This document shows, piece after piece, positions 25,380 to 32,572 of a DNA stretch of 64,000 nucleotides (within the stretch, counting starts at the first letter, position 1; each line of letters opens with the position of its first letter). The notes beneath the pieces are model-generated. The model searched no databases, had not been told where the DNA came from, and saw nothing but the letters and a program-made list of their open reading frames with translations. Source of the DNA: UQRS01 sp050946935. Its GTDB lineage: Bacteria; Bacillota; Clostridia; Oscillospirales; Acutalibacteraceae. The stretch is taken from assembly GCA_050946935.1 (NCBI GenBank), contig JBMNVR010000002.1:175629-239628 (forward strand). The letters are read 5' to 3'. Both the position numbers and the translations under genes were made by a program.

Positions 25380-25458
25380 CTTTTTAAAACCGCGCCTTTG
25401 GATTCAAAGGCTGCCTTTCTTCTGGATATACGTTTTCAAGCGATCGGCCGCTTATTCC

Positions 25459-26583
25459 TTACATTTGCAGCAGCCGCCGAAGCGCGTCCCAAACGGTCGT
25501 CTTTTTCACCGGCTGTGCCGCGGCGGCAGGAACCGTTTCGGCGGCGATGATCTCCCGCGTCGCGAGGAGATTCTCCCCCACCCGATACTCCACCCGGCCG
25601 AGCGGCGTCCCGGCTTCCACCGGGGCGAAGCAGATGGAATCAAGATAAACCTCTGTTTCGACCAGGTCAAACTCCTCCGGGAGGAGGGTAAGCGTCGCCC
25701 CTTCCGCCGTACAGACGGCCGTTGTTTTCGTCCCGCCGGCGACCTGTACCGTACCGGGAAGATCGGCCGAGACCTCCCGCGTCTCCACCAGCGAGAAGCC
25801 GTAATCAAGCAAAGCTGCGTGATCGGCCCAGTCGTTGCCGTCGTTCAGAGTAACCGCGATCAAGGTCGCCCCCTCCCGCTCTGCGGCAGAGACAAGACAG
25901 CGGCCGGATTTTTTGGTGAATCCGGTCTTGACCCCGATGCAGCCGTCGTAAAAGGACAGCAGCTTGTTGTGATTGGTCAGGGTGCGGCGGTAGGGCGGGT
26001 TGCCATAGCAGAGCGCCGCAGTTTTTGCTCCGGCCGCCTCCCGGAACAGGGGATTTTGCATGGCGAAGGCCGCCAGCCTCGCCAGATCGTAAGCGGTCGT
26101 ATAGTGCTCCGGATCGTCAAGGCCGGAGGGTGTGACAAAGTGCGTGTCGGTCAATCCCAGCTCGGCGGCCCGCACGTTCATCAGCTCAGCAAAGCCGGCC
26201 GTGCTTCCGCCAAGACAGATGGCGGTCGTATTGGCTGCGTCGTTGCCGGAGGCAAGCAGCATCCCGTACAGCAGATCATGATAGGTAACCCGGTCTCCGG
26301 AAAGGAGACCCATCGACGACCCCTCCACTGTGACCATCTCCCTGGTCGTGACAATCTCCTTCGAAAGGTCGCCGCATTCAGCCAACAAAAGAGCGGTCAT
26401 AATCTTGGTTGTGCTGGCCATCGGCAGCCTTTCCCGTTCGTTATACGCGGCGATCACCCGCCCGCTGCCGGCTGAAATCAGGATCGCCCCCTCAGCCGAA
26501 ACATCCGGCTGTGCCGAACAGACAAACGGCAGCGCGCAAAGCAGTGCAAACGCCGCCGTGAAAGAAAGAATGTGTTTAAGCAA
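25459..26583 (-). CDS. D-alanyl-D-alanine carboxypeptidase (DacF/DacB type)
   Basis: Secreted serine peptidase that trims peptidoglycan stem peptides; the copy beside scpAB and ytfJ corresponds in position to the sporulation-linked dac genes of Bacillus and Clostridium. I choose the TTG at 26583, which gives a clean signal peptide (LLKHILSFTAAFALLCALPFVCSA) after a GGTGG site, and a 374-residue protein; the GTG at 26664 would add 27 Arg/Pro-rich residues with no good ribosome site. Active-site motifs STTK, SGN and KTG are all present (MASTTKIM, ASGNDA, GVKTGFT). The start remains the least certain part. Confidence 0.93.
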   Translation of the reverse strand: MLKHILSFTAAFALLCALPFVCSAQPDVSAEGAILISAGSGRVIAAYNERERLPMASTTKIMTALLLAECGDLSKEIVTTREMVTVEGSSMGLLSGDRVTYHDLLYGMLLASGNDAANTTAICLGGSTAGFAELMNVRAAELGLTDTHFVTPSGLDDPEHYTTAYDLARLAAFAMQNPLFREAAGAKTAALCYGNPPYRRTLTNHNKLLSFYDGCIGVKTGFTKKSGRCLVSAAEREGATLIAVTLNDGNDWADHAALLDYGFSLVETREVSADLPGTVQVAGGTKTTAVCTAEGATLTLLPEEFDLVETEVYLDSICFAPVEAGTPLGRVEYRVGENLLATREIIAAETVPAAAAQPVKKTTVWDALRRLLQM

Positions 26584-26701
26584 ACCGTTCCGCCACCCTA
26601 CCCTCAGATTTCGGGAATCCCGAACCGTGCCCTGCGGCAAAAAAGGCAATACCCCTTTACGCACAGAACTTACAGGTAATCCTATGACGAAACGATGCCG
26701 T

Positions 26702-27085
26702 TCATTCCTGATTGTTGCCGTTGTTTTTCTTAAAGAGGTCGGTCACCCGGTCAAACAGTTCGGGCAAAAGACCGATCGCCCGGCCGGAGGCCGAGTCATC
26801 CTTATAAATCTGCAAAAGCCGAACATCGCCGTCCTTAACAGCCAGAAAAGCGACCGGCGTCACGGTCGCACCTGCACCGCTTCCGCCGGCGAAATAACTT
26901 CCGGGCTGCTTGCTTGGCAGGTCGCTGCCACCGGCCGCCACGCCAAAGCTCGCTTTGGAAACCGGAATCAGGGTGATTTCTCCCACCGGGATGGGCTGTC
27001 CGATCACAGTATCCGAGTCAACCATTCCCCGCAGCTTATCGGTCGCCGCGTTAATCAGTCCGGTCACCTTTTCGTTTTCACTCAT
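26702..27085 (-). CDS. gerW: GerW family sporulation protein (YtfJ)
   Basis: Spore protein of the GerW/YtfJ family, needed in Bacillus subtilis for normal germination with some germinants and made in the forespore. The 127-residue product has the family N-terminus with VIGQPIPVGEITLIPVSK, a Gly/Ser-rich middle (GGSGAGATVTPVAFLAV) and a charged, helical C-terminus. It overlaps the DUF2953 gene by four bases (ATGA), the same ytfI-ytfJ order seen in Bacillus, which makes assignment strong. Confidence 0.95.
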   Translation of the reverse strand: MSENEKVTGLINAATDKLRGMVDSDTVIGQPIPVGEITLIPVSKASFGVAAGGSDLPSKQPGSYFAGGSGAGATVTPVAFLAVKDGDVRLLQIYKDDSASGRAIGLLPELFDRVTDLFKKNNGNNQE

Positions 27086-27726
27086 ACCTTCGCACCGTCC
27101 TTTACCTTTAATGTATCATTTGTCTTTCGATTCTTCCATTTATAGCTCAGAAGATCACATAAAAACCGTATCGCCGCGCCCACGATAAAAATCGGCCGCA
27201 GCCGCACGCGGAGCAGCAATTTTACCCGGCTCTCTTTTCCCGAAAAATCCGGCGTAATCACAAGATGCTCCCGTGAAAAGGTCATAACCCCCCCAAGAAA
27301 TCCCCGCAGCGGGAAAACTGCGGCGCAGACAGCGCCATACTCGGTCGCGGTTTTGGCCGCGTCGGCCGCGGCGACGGTCACATCCAAATACAGCCGCTCA
27401 ACCACCAGACGCCTGAACAGCGGAAGGAATCTCTCCGCCGCAGAGCGGATGCTCTGCGCGGCCAGCCCGAACGCGGACGCCAGCCCCTCTTCCCGCGCGG
27501 TGCGGGAAAATAGATTTTCCTCTTTTCGGGTTTCCTTTTCCGCTGCTTTTGCGGCTTTTTTCTCCGCTTTCTTCGCCGGCTCGCGCGGCAGCAGCCGGAA
27601 TTTGAAAAAGAGGTAAGAAAACCCGGCCGTCACTTCCCCGCTATATTCCATACAAAAACGCAGCGGAACCAGCAATAAAATCAAAAGCAGCGCCAGCAGG
27701 CCAAGCAGGATATACAAAACCAGCAA
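27082..27726 (-). CDS. DUF2953 membrane protein (YtfI-like)
   Basis: A 214-residue membrane-anchored protein of the DUF2953 family, which in Bacillus (YtfI) is made beside YtfJ/GerW during sporulation. An N-terminal hydrophobic helix (LLVLYILLGLLALLLILLLVPLRF) leads into a short strand region and a Lys/Ala/Glu-rich stretch (about residues 55-80), then a folded C-terminal part. The likely start is TTG at 27726, 16 bases past the scpB stop; the longer open frame to 27801 overlaps scpB heavily. It runs into gerW with a 4-base overlap. Confidence 0.85.
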   Translation of the reverse strand: MLVLYILLGLLALLLILLLVPLRFCMEYSGEVTAGFSYLFFKFRLLPREPAKKAEKKAAKAAEKETRKEENLFSRTAREEGLASAFGLAAQSIRSAAERFLPLFRRLVVERLYLDVTVAAADAAKTATEYGAVCAAVFPLRGFLGGVMTFSREHLVITPDFSGKESRVKLLLRVRLRPIFIVGAAIRFLCDLLSYKWKNRKTNDTLKVKDGAKV

Positions 27727-27742
27727 ATTACCACGCCCTTCG

Positions 27743-28417
27743 TTATTCCGCCGGATCGGAAGAGGCTTCCCCTTCGGGATTAGTATGATCCAACTCGGCA
27801 CCGCTTATGTTGTCCGGCAAAGAAACAACGGCTGCGGCGGTCGGGTTTTCCGGATCAATCACCATCTGCCGGATCGGATTTTCCGCCGGCGCCCCCTCCT
27901 CCTTCTCCGGGAGGGGCGGCAGCTCCTCGATCGAGGAAAGCCCAAAGCAGCGCAGGAACACCGCCGTCGTGCCATAAAGCAGCGGACGCCCCGGCAGATC
28001 AAGACGGCCTTTTTCCTCAATCAATCCCTTTTCGCACAGGCTGCCCACCACGCCGGAGCAGTCGACCCCGCGCACCTGCTCGATGAAAGCCTTGGTCACC
28101 GGCTGGTTATAAGCGACAACCGCCAGCACCTCCAGCGCGGCCTGGGAAAGCGGCGTGTTGCGGCGGATTTCAAAGGCACGGCGGACAAAGGCGCTCTGCG
28201 ACGCCTTGGTGCAAAGCTGATAGCTGTCCTCCAGCCGGACAAGGCGGATGCCGCACTCCGGCGCGTCCAGCCGCTTTTCCAGCGCGGCAAGCAACGGGGG
28301 CAACGCCTCTTCCGACAATTCTACAGCGGCGGCCAGCTTGTCGGCGCTGATCGGCTCGCCGGAGGCGAAAAGCACCGCCTCTACCGCGGCAAGTTGTTCA
28401 TTTTTGTTCATAGCCAT
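27743..28417 (-). CDS. scpB: Segregation and condensation protein B
   Basis: Kleisin-interacting subunit that, with ScpA and SMC, compacts and segregates chromosomes. The 224-residue protein contains the two winged-helix domains of ScpB, with EAVLFASGEPIS near the start and the motif LEVLAVVAYNQPVTKAFIEQVRGVD in the second. The C-terminal 50 residues are acidic and probably disordered. It lies between scpA and the DUF2953 gene, the usual scpA-scpB order with a 40-base gap. Confidence 0.97.
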   Translation of the reverse strand: MAMNKNEQLAAVEAVLFASGEPISADKLAAAVELSEEALPPLLAALEKRLDAPECGIRLVRLEDSYQLCTKASQSAFVRRAFEIRRNTPLSQAALEVLAVVAYNQPVTKAFIEQVRGVDCSGVVGSLCEKGLIEEKGRLDLPGRPLLYGTTAVFLRCFGLSSIEELPPLPEKEEGAPAENPIRQMVIDPENPTAAAVVSLPDNISGAELDHTNPEGEASSDPAE

Positions 28418-28457
28418 ATTCCGTTCCTTTTATGGTGTGCGGGAGGCAAAGCCACCC

Positions 28458-29168
28458 TTAATGTTTCTCCTTCACAATCCGGACGGTGGCGTCCTCCCCC
28501 TCGCCCGAGACGGCGACCCGCCGCGCCTTGACCAGCTCCAGCACGGCGAGAAAGGTGGCCACCAGCTCCGACCGGCTCTCCGCCTTGCTGAAGAGAGCGG
28601 AAAACTTTTCCTTTTTCCCGTTCCAGAGGCCGCGCAGAACATGCACGATCCGGGAGGAGACCGAAACGATTTTCTTCGCCACGATTTTGGAAAACACGGT
28701 GGTCGGCGGCGGCAAACGGCGCTGCCCCCTCCCCACCGCGGCGAGGTAGGCGTCCAGCAGCACCGCCGCCTCATGCCGGCGGGCGTAGGTTTTGTTGACC
28801 GGCGCCGGCTCGGGCGGCCGGACAAAGCAGCCAAACCCTTCGGTCATGCTGCCAAGCACCGCCGCCATTTTGCGGCAGGTCTGATACTCCAGCAGTTCAC
28901 CGGTCAGTTCCTCCCGCAGCTGCTCGGCCTCGTCATGTTTGGGCAGCAGGCTGACGGTTTTGAGGTAAACAAGGCGAGAGGCCATCTCCAAAAACTCACT
29001 CGCAACCTCCATATCCGCCGCCTCCATCGCGCGGATGTGGGCGGTGTACTGTTCAAGCAGCTCGGTCAGATTGATGTCATAAATATTCAGTTGATGTTTG
29101 GAGATCAGGTAGAGCAAAAGGTCAAGCGGACCCTCAAACCCCTCCAGACTGTAAGAAAGCTTGTCCAA
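28458..29168 (-). CDS. scpA: Segregation and condensation protein A (kleisin)
   Basis: Kleisin that bridges the SMC heads in chromosome condensation. The 236-residue protein begins with the ScpA N-terminal signature (YSLEGFEGPLDLLLYLISKHQLNIYDI) and ends with a winged-helix motif (SELVATFLAVLELVKARRVAV). It is encoded directly upstream of scpB and 14 bases after the M50 protease gene, so the three are cotranscribed. Confidence 0.97.
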   Translation of the reverse strand: MDKLSYSLEGFEGPLDLLLYLISKHQLNIYDINLTELLEQYTAHIRAMEAADMEVASEFLEMASRLVYLKTVSLLPKHDEAEQLREELTGELLEYQTCRKMAAVLGSMTEGFGCFVRPPEPAPVNKTYARRHEAAVLLDAYLAAVGRGQRRLPPPTTVFSKIVAKKIVSVSSRIVHVLRGLWNGKKEKFSALFSKAESRSELVATFLAVLELVKARRVAVSGEGEDATVRIVKEKH

Positions 29169-29182
29169 ACCATCAAATCCTT

Positions 29183-29839
29183 TTACTGAAATAGCCGGAA
29201 CGGCAGCCCGGCGACAAAGAAGAGGCCGTTGTACACCGCGTCCCGGAGAAAATTCAGCGGGACATCCAGCACGCCGAGGAAAAGCAGGGCGAACAGTCCC
29301 AGCATGATGAACCGCTCATACTGCATAATTTTATAATAAATCCGGTCGGGCAGCACGGCGGTCAGCAGCCGCGAGCCGTCCAGCGGAGGAATCGGCAGCA
29401 GGTTGAAAACCGCCAGTCCCACATTGATCTGGATGACATACAGCAGAAAATAAACCAGATAAAGCAGCGCGGTGGAAAGAACGGCGGAGGCTGCGAACGT
29501 CTCCAGCGCGCAGTAGACCAGCATGAACAAAAAGGCAACCAAAAGATTGGAAACCGGACCGGCGACCGCCGTGAGGGCCATGCCGCCCTTGGGATTTTTG
29601 AAATTTCGGGGATTGATGCCGACCGGCTTGGCCCAGCCGAATCCGAACAGCAGGATCATCAGCGCCCCGAAATAATCAATGTGCGCGAACGGGTTGAGGG
29701 TCAGCCGCCCCTGATATTTCGGCGTCGGATCCCCGAGCTTGACCGCTGTGAAGGCGTGCGCGCTCTCATGCACAGGAAGAACCAGAAAAATAACCACCAG
29801 GGAGGACAGCGCATAGATCAGTGCCTGCACAACCCCCAT
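29183..29839 (-). CDS. Site-2 protease-like M50 family metallopeptidase
   Basis: Intramembrane zinc metalloprotease of the short S2P/M50 group. The 218-residue protein has the zinc-binding HESAH (HExxH) in its second hydrophobic segment, followed by LNPFAHIDYFG, and the third ligand in NLLPIPPLDGSRLL (NxxPxPPLDG). About five to six membrane helices are visible. The ATG at 29839 is preferred over TTG 29866 on protein grounds; neither has a strong ribosome site. Its place before scpA is common in Clostridia. Substrate unknown. Confidence 0.93.
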   Translation of the reverse strand: MGVVQALIYALSSLVVIFLVLPVHESAHAFTAVKLGDPTPKYQGRLTLNPFAHIDYFGALMILLFGFGWAKPVGINPRNFKNPKGGMALTAVAGPVSNLLVAFLFMLVYCALETFAASAVLSTALLYLVYFLLYVIQINVGLAVFNLLPIPPLDGSRLLTAVLPDRIYYKIMQYERFIMLGLFALLFLGVLDVPLNFLRDAVYNGLFFVAGLPFRLFQ

Positions 29840-29935
29840 ATTTCCGCGGAGCAAAGAAAACAACAAAGGAAAACAACCCCTTCTTTATCCAATAAGCTTT
29901 CAGTTCCAAGCGTAAAAGAATGATATATAGTAATT

Positions 29936-29964
29936 ATTATACTGGCAAGCAAAGGAAAATACAA
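29936..29964 (-). promoter_or_regulatory. Sigma-A promoter of the M50-scpAB-gerW-dac run
   Basis: On the minus strand TTGTAT (29964-29959), 17 bases, TATAAT (29941-29936), about 95 bases upstream of the M50 start. No terminator-like hairpin is evident down to rluB, so it may serve eight genes. Confidence 0.85.
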
Positions 29965-30075
29965 GCCCATTCGCTCAAATTCAAAGGATGTTTACACTCC
30001 GTACACATACGGAGTCGGCCGCCCGGGACGCCAATGGTTTGTGCCGAATTCCAACCGTCTTAATAAAACAGAAAA

Positions 30076-30126
30076 ACAGCCCCAAAGGGGAACTCTTCCT
30101 TACGGAAAAGCATCCCTTGGGACTGT
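30076..30126 (-). terminator. Terminator of the RsmF-type methyltransferase gene
   Basis: On the minus strand a long stem, ACAGTCCCAA...TTTGGGGCTGT, with an inner CTTTTCC-GTAA-GGAAGAG hairpin, is followed by TTTTT. It lies about 75 bases past the stop codon at 30202. The remaining 30127-30201 holds no gene. Confidence 0.85.
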
Positions 30127-30201
30127 GGGTAATCAACATCCCCCCCGCGGCCGGCCGAAACATATCCCAGTCTGAACCGTTTCAGAACGCACACAGTATC
30201 C

Positions 30202-31569
30202 TCATATACGCAGAAGCCGCAGCCCTTTCGGATATCGGTTTTTCAGGAGGCCGCCGACCGCCTTGCCGAAGCCGCAGGGCACCCCGTCCACCCGGACGCC
30301 GACAAAGCCGGCGGCGAGGCCGGGGGCCTCAATCTGCTCTCCGTGCAGGAAACGGCGGGTGCGCTCCTCCGGCGCGTCGAGAGAGAGAATGCGCCGCGGC
30401 GTATACCGGCCGCACATGAACAGGGCGTGCGCCGGCTCAAACCGGCCCTTGACCACCTCGCCGGCGAGCAAGCCGCTGCGAAGCGGCCGAACCCCCGGAA
30501 GCTCAGGCAGCGGCGCGGGAAGCAGAACGCGCTCTCCCTCCACCCGGACGGCCGGCAGAGGGTCGCAGAAGCAATCTTTCCAAAAATCAGAAAAGGCGTC
30601 CGGCGGCGAATCACTTTGCAAAGAGGTATTTTCCTCGCTGTCGGCCGCGTTGCCATCCCGTTCCAGCAAAGCGGCAAAGTGCCCCTCCCCGCCCTGGGCC
30701 GGAAAAATCCGACGGCAGAGGGTCATCTCCTCCCGCCCGCCGCCAAAGACCGGGAATCCGGGAATCCCAAACGTCGCACCGCTGTCGGTCAGATGAAAAT
30801 CGGGATGTCGCTGCAAAAAGGCGGCGACAACACCCTCGTTCTCTTCCGGTGAAAAGGTGCAGGTGCTGTAGCATATCCGACCGCCCGGCCGCACGGCCTC
30901 AGCCGCACTGTCGAGAATTTTTCCCTGACGGACGGCACAGGCGCGCACATTCTCCTCACTCCAGTTCTGTACCGCGGCCGGCTCCTTGCGGAACATCCCC
31001 TCCCCCGAGCAGGGCGCGTCGACCAACACCTTGTCAAAAAGGCCGGCAGCGGCGCGGCAGAGGAAATCCGGGCGGAGCGAAGTCACCACGATGTTCGGCA
31101 CCCCCATCCGCTCGACATTGGAGAGCAACGTCCGCGCACGGGCGGCCACAAACTCGTTGGCGAGCAGTACGCCCGTCCCTCCCAGCGCGGCCGCAATCTG
31201 GGTGGATTTGCCGCCCGGCGCGGCACAGAGGTCGAGCACTCGGTCCCCGGGTTTTGGAGACAGCATCCCAACCGCCGACATAGCCGAAGGCTCCTGCATA
31301 TAAAAAGCACCGGCGTGGTGCAGCGGATGATTTCCCAGACCGGGGCGGCCGTCCTCTATATAAAACCCGGTGTCGCAAAACGGAACGGCCTGTCCGCCCA
31401 GAACGGCCGTCACCGCTTCGACCGAGGCTTTCAGCGTATTCACACGATATCCGGCAAACGGCTTGTTTAAAAAAAGCTGCAAATAGCTTTCGGACACATC
31501 GCCGGGAAATCTTTTTATTTTTTCCAAAAATTCCTTTGGCAAATCCATAGCTTTTTCATCCTTTTGCAT
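30202..31569 (-). CDS. RsmF/RsmB-type rRNA (cytosine-5) methyltransferase
   Basis: SAM-dependent m5C methyltransferase of the NOL1/NOP2/Sun family, acting on 16S rRNA. The 455-residue protein has the N-terminal RNA-recognition segment (GYRVNTLKASVE), the SAM motif LDLCAAPGGKSTQIA, and the two catalytic cysteines in VDAPCSGEGMFRK (PC) and YSTCTFSPEENE (TC), followed by a C-terminal RsmF_C/PUA-like domain after residue 300. I start at ATG 31569 (SD AAAGGGA); ATG 31548 is also possible. RsmF rather than RsmB is favoured by the missing NusB-like N-terminus and the C-terminal extension. Confidence 0.93.
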   Translation of the reverse strand: MQKDEKAMDLPKEFLEKIKRFPGDVSESYLQLFLNKPFAGYRVNTLKASVEAVTAVLGGQAVPFCDTGFYIEDGRPGLGNHPLHHAGAFYMQEPSAMSAVGMLSPKPGDRVLDLCAAPGGKSTQIAAALGGTGVLLANEFVAARARTLLSNVERMGVPNIVVTSLRPDFLCRAAAGLFDKVLVDAPCSGEGMFRKEPAAVQNWSEENVRACAVRQGKILDSAAEAVRPGGRICYSTCTFSPEENEGVVAAFLQRHPDFHLTDSGATFGIPGFPVFGGGREEMTLCRRIFPAQGGEGHFAALLERDGNAADSEENTSLQSDSPPDAFSDFWKDCFCDPLPAVRVEGERVLLPAPLPELPGVRPLRSGLLAGEVVKGRFEPAHALFMCGRYTPRRILSLDAPEERTRRFLHGEQIEAPGLAAGFVGVRVDGVPCGFGKAVGGLLKNRYPKGLRLLRI

Positions 31570-31619
31570 AAAATCTGTCCCTTTCGCAAACAATATAAAA
31601 CGAAAGCGGGGTGAGAAAA

Positions 31620-31784
31620 ATGAATAACAATCAGAATAACCAGAAAAACAACAATCAGTTTAACAATAACAATAACCAGAACCAGCAGAATAACCAGAAT
31701 CAGCAGAATAACCAGAACCAGCAGAATAACCAGAACAACCAGAAAAACAGCAACCAGTTCAACAACAATAACAACCAGAGATAA
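31620..31784 (+). CDS. Tiny Asn/Gln-rich protein
   Basis: An open frame of 54 codons from ATG 31620 to TAA at 31782-31784, with a good ribosome site (GGGGTGAG, 31608-31615) and a strong terminator after it. Of 54 residues, 47 are Asn or Gln; the others are Met1, Lys9, Phe14, Lys42, Ser44, Phe47 and Arg54. Residues 18-35 are three exact copies of NNQNQQ, with a variant copy at 36-41, and two KN(N/S)NQFNN blocks (9-16 and 42-49) frame them. It starts 50 bases from the divergent methyltransferase start. Low-complexity Asn/Gln proteins of this size are seen in some spore formers, but I know no assigned role; a coat-like or self-assembling role is speculation. Confidence 0.8.
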   Translation: MNNNQNNQKNNNQFNNNNNQNQQNNQNQQNNQNQQNNQNNQKNSNQFNNNNNQR

Positions 31785-31809
31785 CTGTCGCTTTGGCAAG
31801 CTTTTGGCA

Positions 31810-31850
31810 GGCCCTCGGCCGCGATCCCTTCCGGCGGAGGGCCTTCGCTT
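31810..31850 (+). terminator. Terminator of the Asn/Gln-rich gene
   Basis: GGCCCTC (31810-31816) with an inner GCCG pairs with CGGC and GAGGGCC (31837-31843), followed by TTCGCTTT. It ends the transcription unit 25 bases past the stop codon. Confidence 0.8.
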
Positions 31851-31966
31851 TACCGTAGACGTCTAACATACGCCCTCCCGCACACAGGAGCGCAGATCGG
31901 CGTTCATTTCAAAAAATGTCCGTGGATATTGTATCATATCCCGAAAAAAAGCACAACACACCAATT

Positions 31967-32233
31967 CTATATAAGCCAGATCAGACGCATCAGCACCATA
32001 AGCGCCACGCCCGGCACCCCCGCGGCGGAGGCGCAGAGCACCGACCAGGGATTCACGCCCAGCCGGACGCCGGTATAGCCGGAGGTCAGGTTGAGCGCCA
32101 GAAACGCCAAAAGGCCCAGCAACAGGTGGAGCAAAATTGTTTTCAGCGGCTTACCCGTTTTAAATGCGAAAAAGAGAAACGCGATGGCATACACGGCAGC
32201 AAGAATAATCAGAATCGTTTTCAAAATCTCCAT
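31967..32233 (-). CDS. bofA: Pro-sigma-K processing inhibitor BofA-like protein
   Basis: Small membrane protein of the BofA family; in Bacillus BofA holds the SpoIVFB protease inactive until late sporulation. From ATG 32233 (SD AAGGAAGG) the product is 88 residues with an N-terminal hydrophobic helix (TILIILAAVYAIAFLFFAF), a second one (LLHLLLGLLAFLALNLTSGYTG) and the family signature LGVNPWSVL...GVPGVALMV near the end. The longer open frame to 32404 is not coding. No spoIVF or sigK gene is in the window, and many Clostridia carry BofA-like proteins outside that pathway, so function is tentative. Confidence 0.88.
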   Translation of the reverse strand: MEILKTILIILAAVYAIAFLFFAFKTGKPLKTILLHLLLGLLAFLALNLTSGYTGVRLGVNPWSVLCASAAGVPGVALMVLMRLIWLI

Positions 32234-32422
32234 TTTGACAAGCCTTCCTTTCCGGGGATCGGGTAAAACAGCGGCTCTTAGTACAACCGCGCCCGCCGGT
32301 TTATGCAATCCGCCTCTAAAAAGCCGTCGGACGATTTCCCTTCTCCCGCTAAAGACTATGCTCGTACCACATGATTTATACCCGCCGCGGCGCGACCTTG
32401 GCAAAATCCTTCCGAATGGTAA

Positions 32423-32467
32423 AAGCCGCCGGATTTATCTTCAACAAGATAAATCCGGCGGCTTTTT
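32423..32467 (-). terminator. Terminator of the topoisomerase operon
   Basis: AAGCCGCCGGATTTATCTT (32423-32441) pairs over 19 bp with AAGATAAATCCGGCGGCTT (32446-32464) around a 4-base loop, flanked by A- and T-runs so it can act on both strands. It lies about 110 bases past the ParC-like stop. The rest of 32234-32572 holds nothing I can support. Confidence 0.92.
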
Positions 32468-32572
32468 GCATATTTGGCCGAAACCCGACGCAAGTCCCTC
32501 CACCGGATTCCGGCAGAAAACTTTTGCGGCGTTCCATCTGTCCGGCCGCGCCATACCGCGACCCGCGTTTGG

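Noticed and set aside
31515..31799. A very hydrophobic minus-strand frame rich in Val, Leu and Ile that looks like a membrane peptide
   Set aside because: It is the antisense of the Asn/Gln-rich gene (AAT/AAC and CAG codons read backwards give Val/Ile/Leu), and it overlaps the start of the methyltransferase gene.
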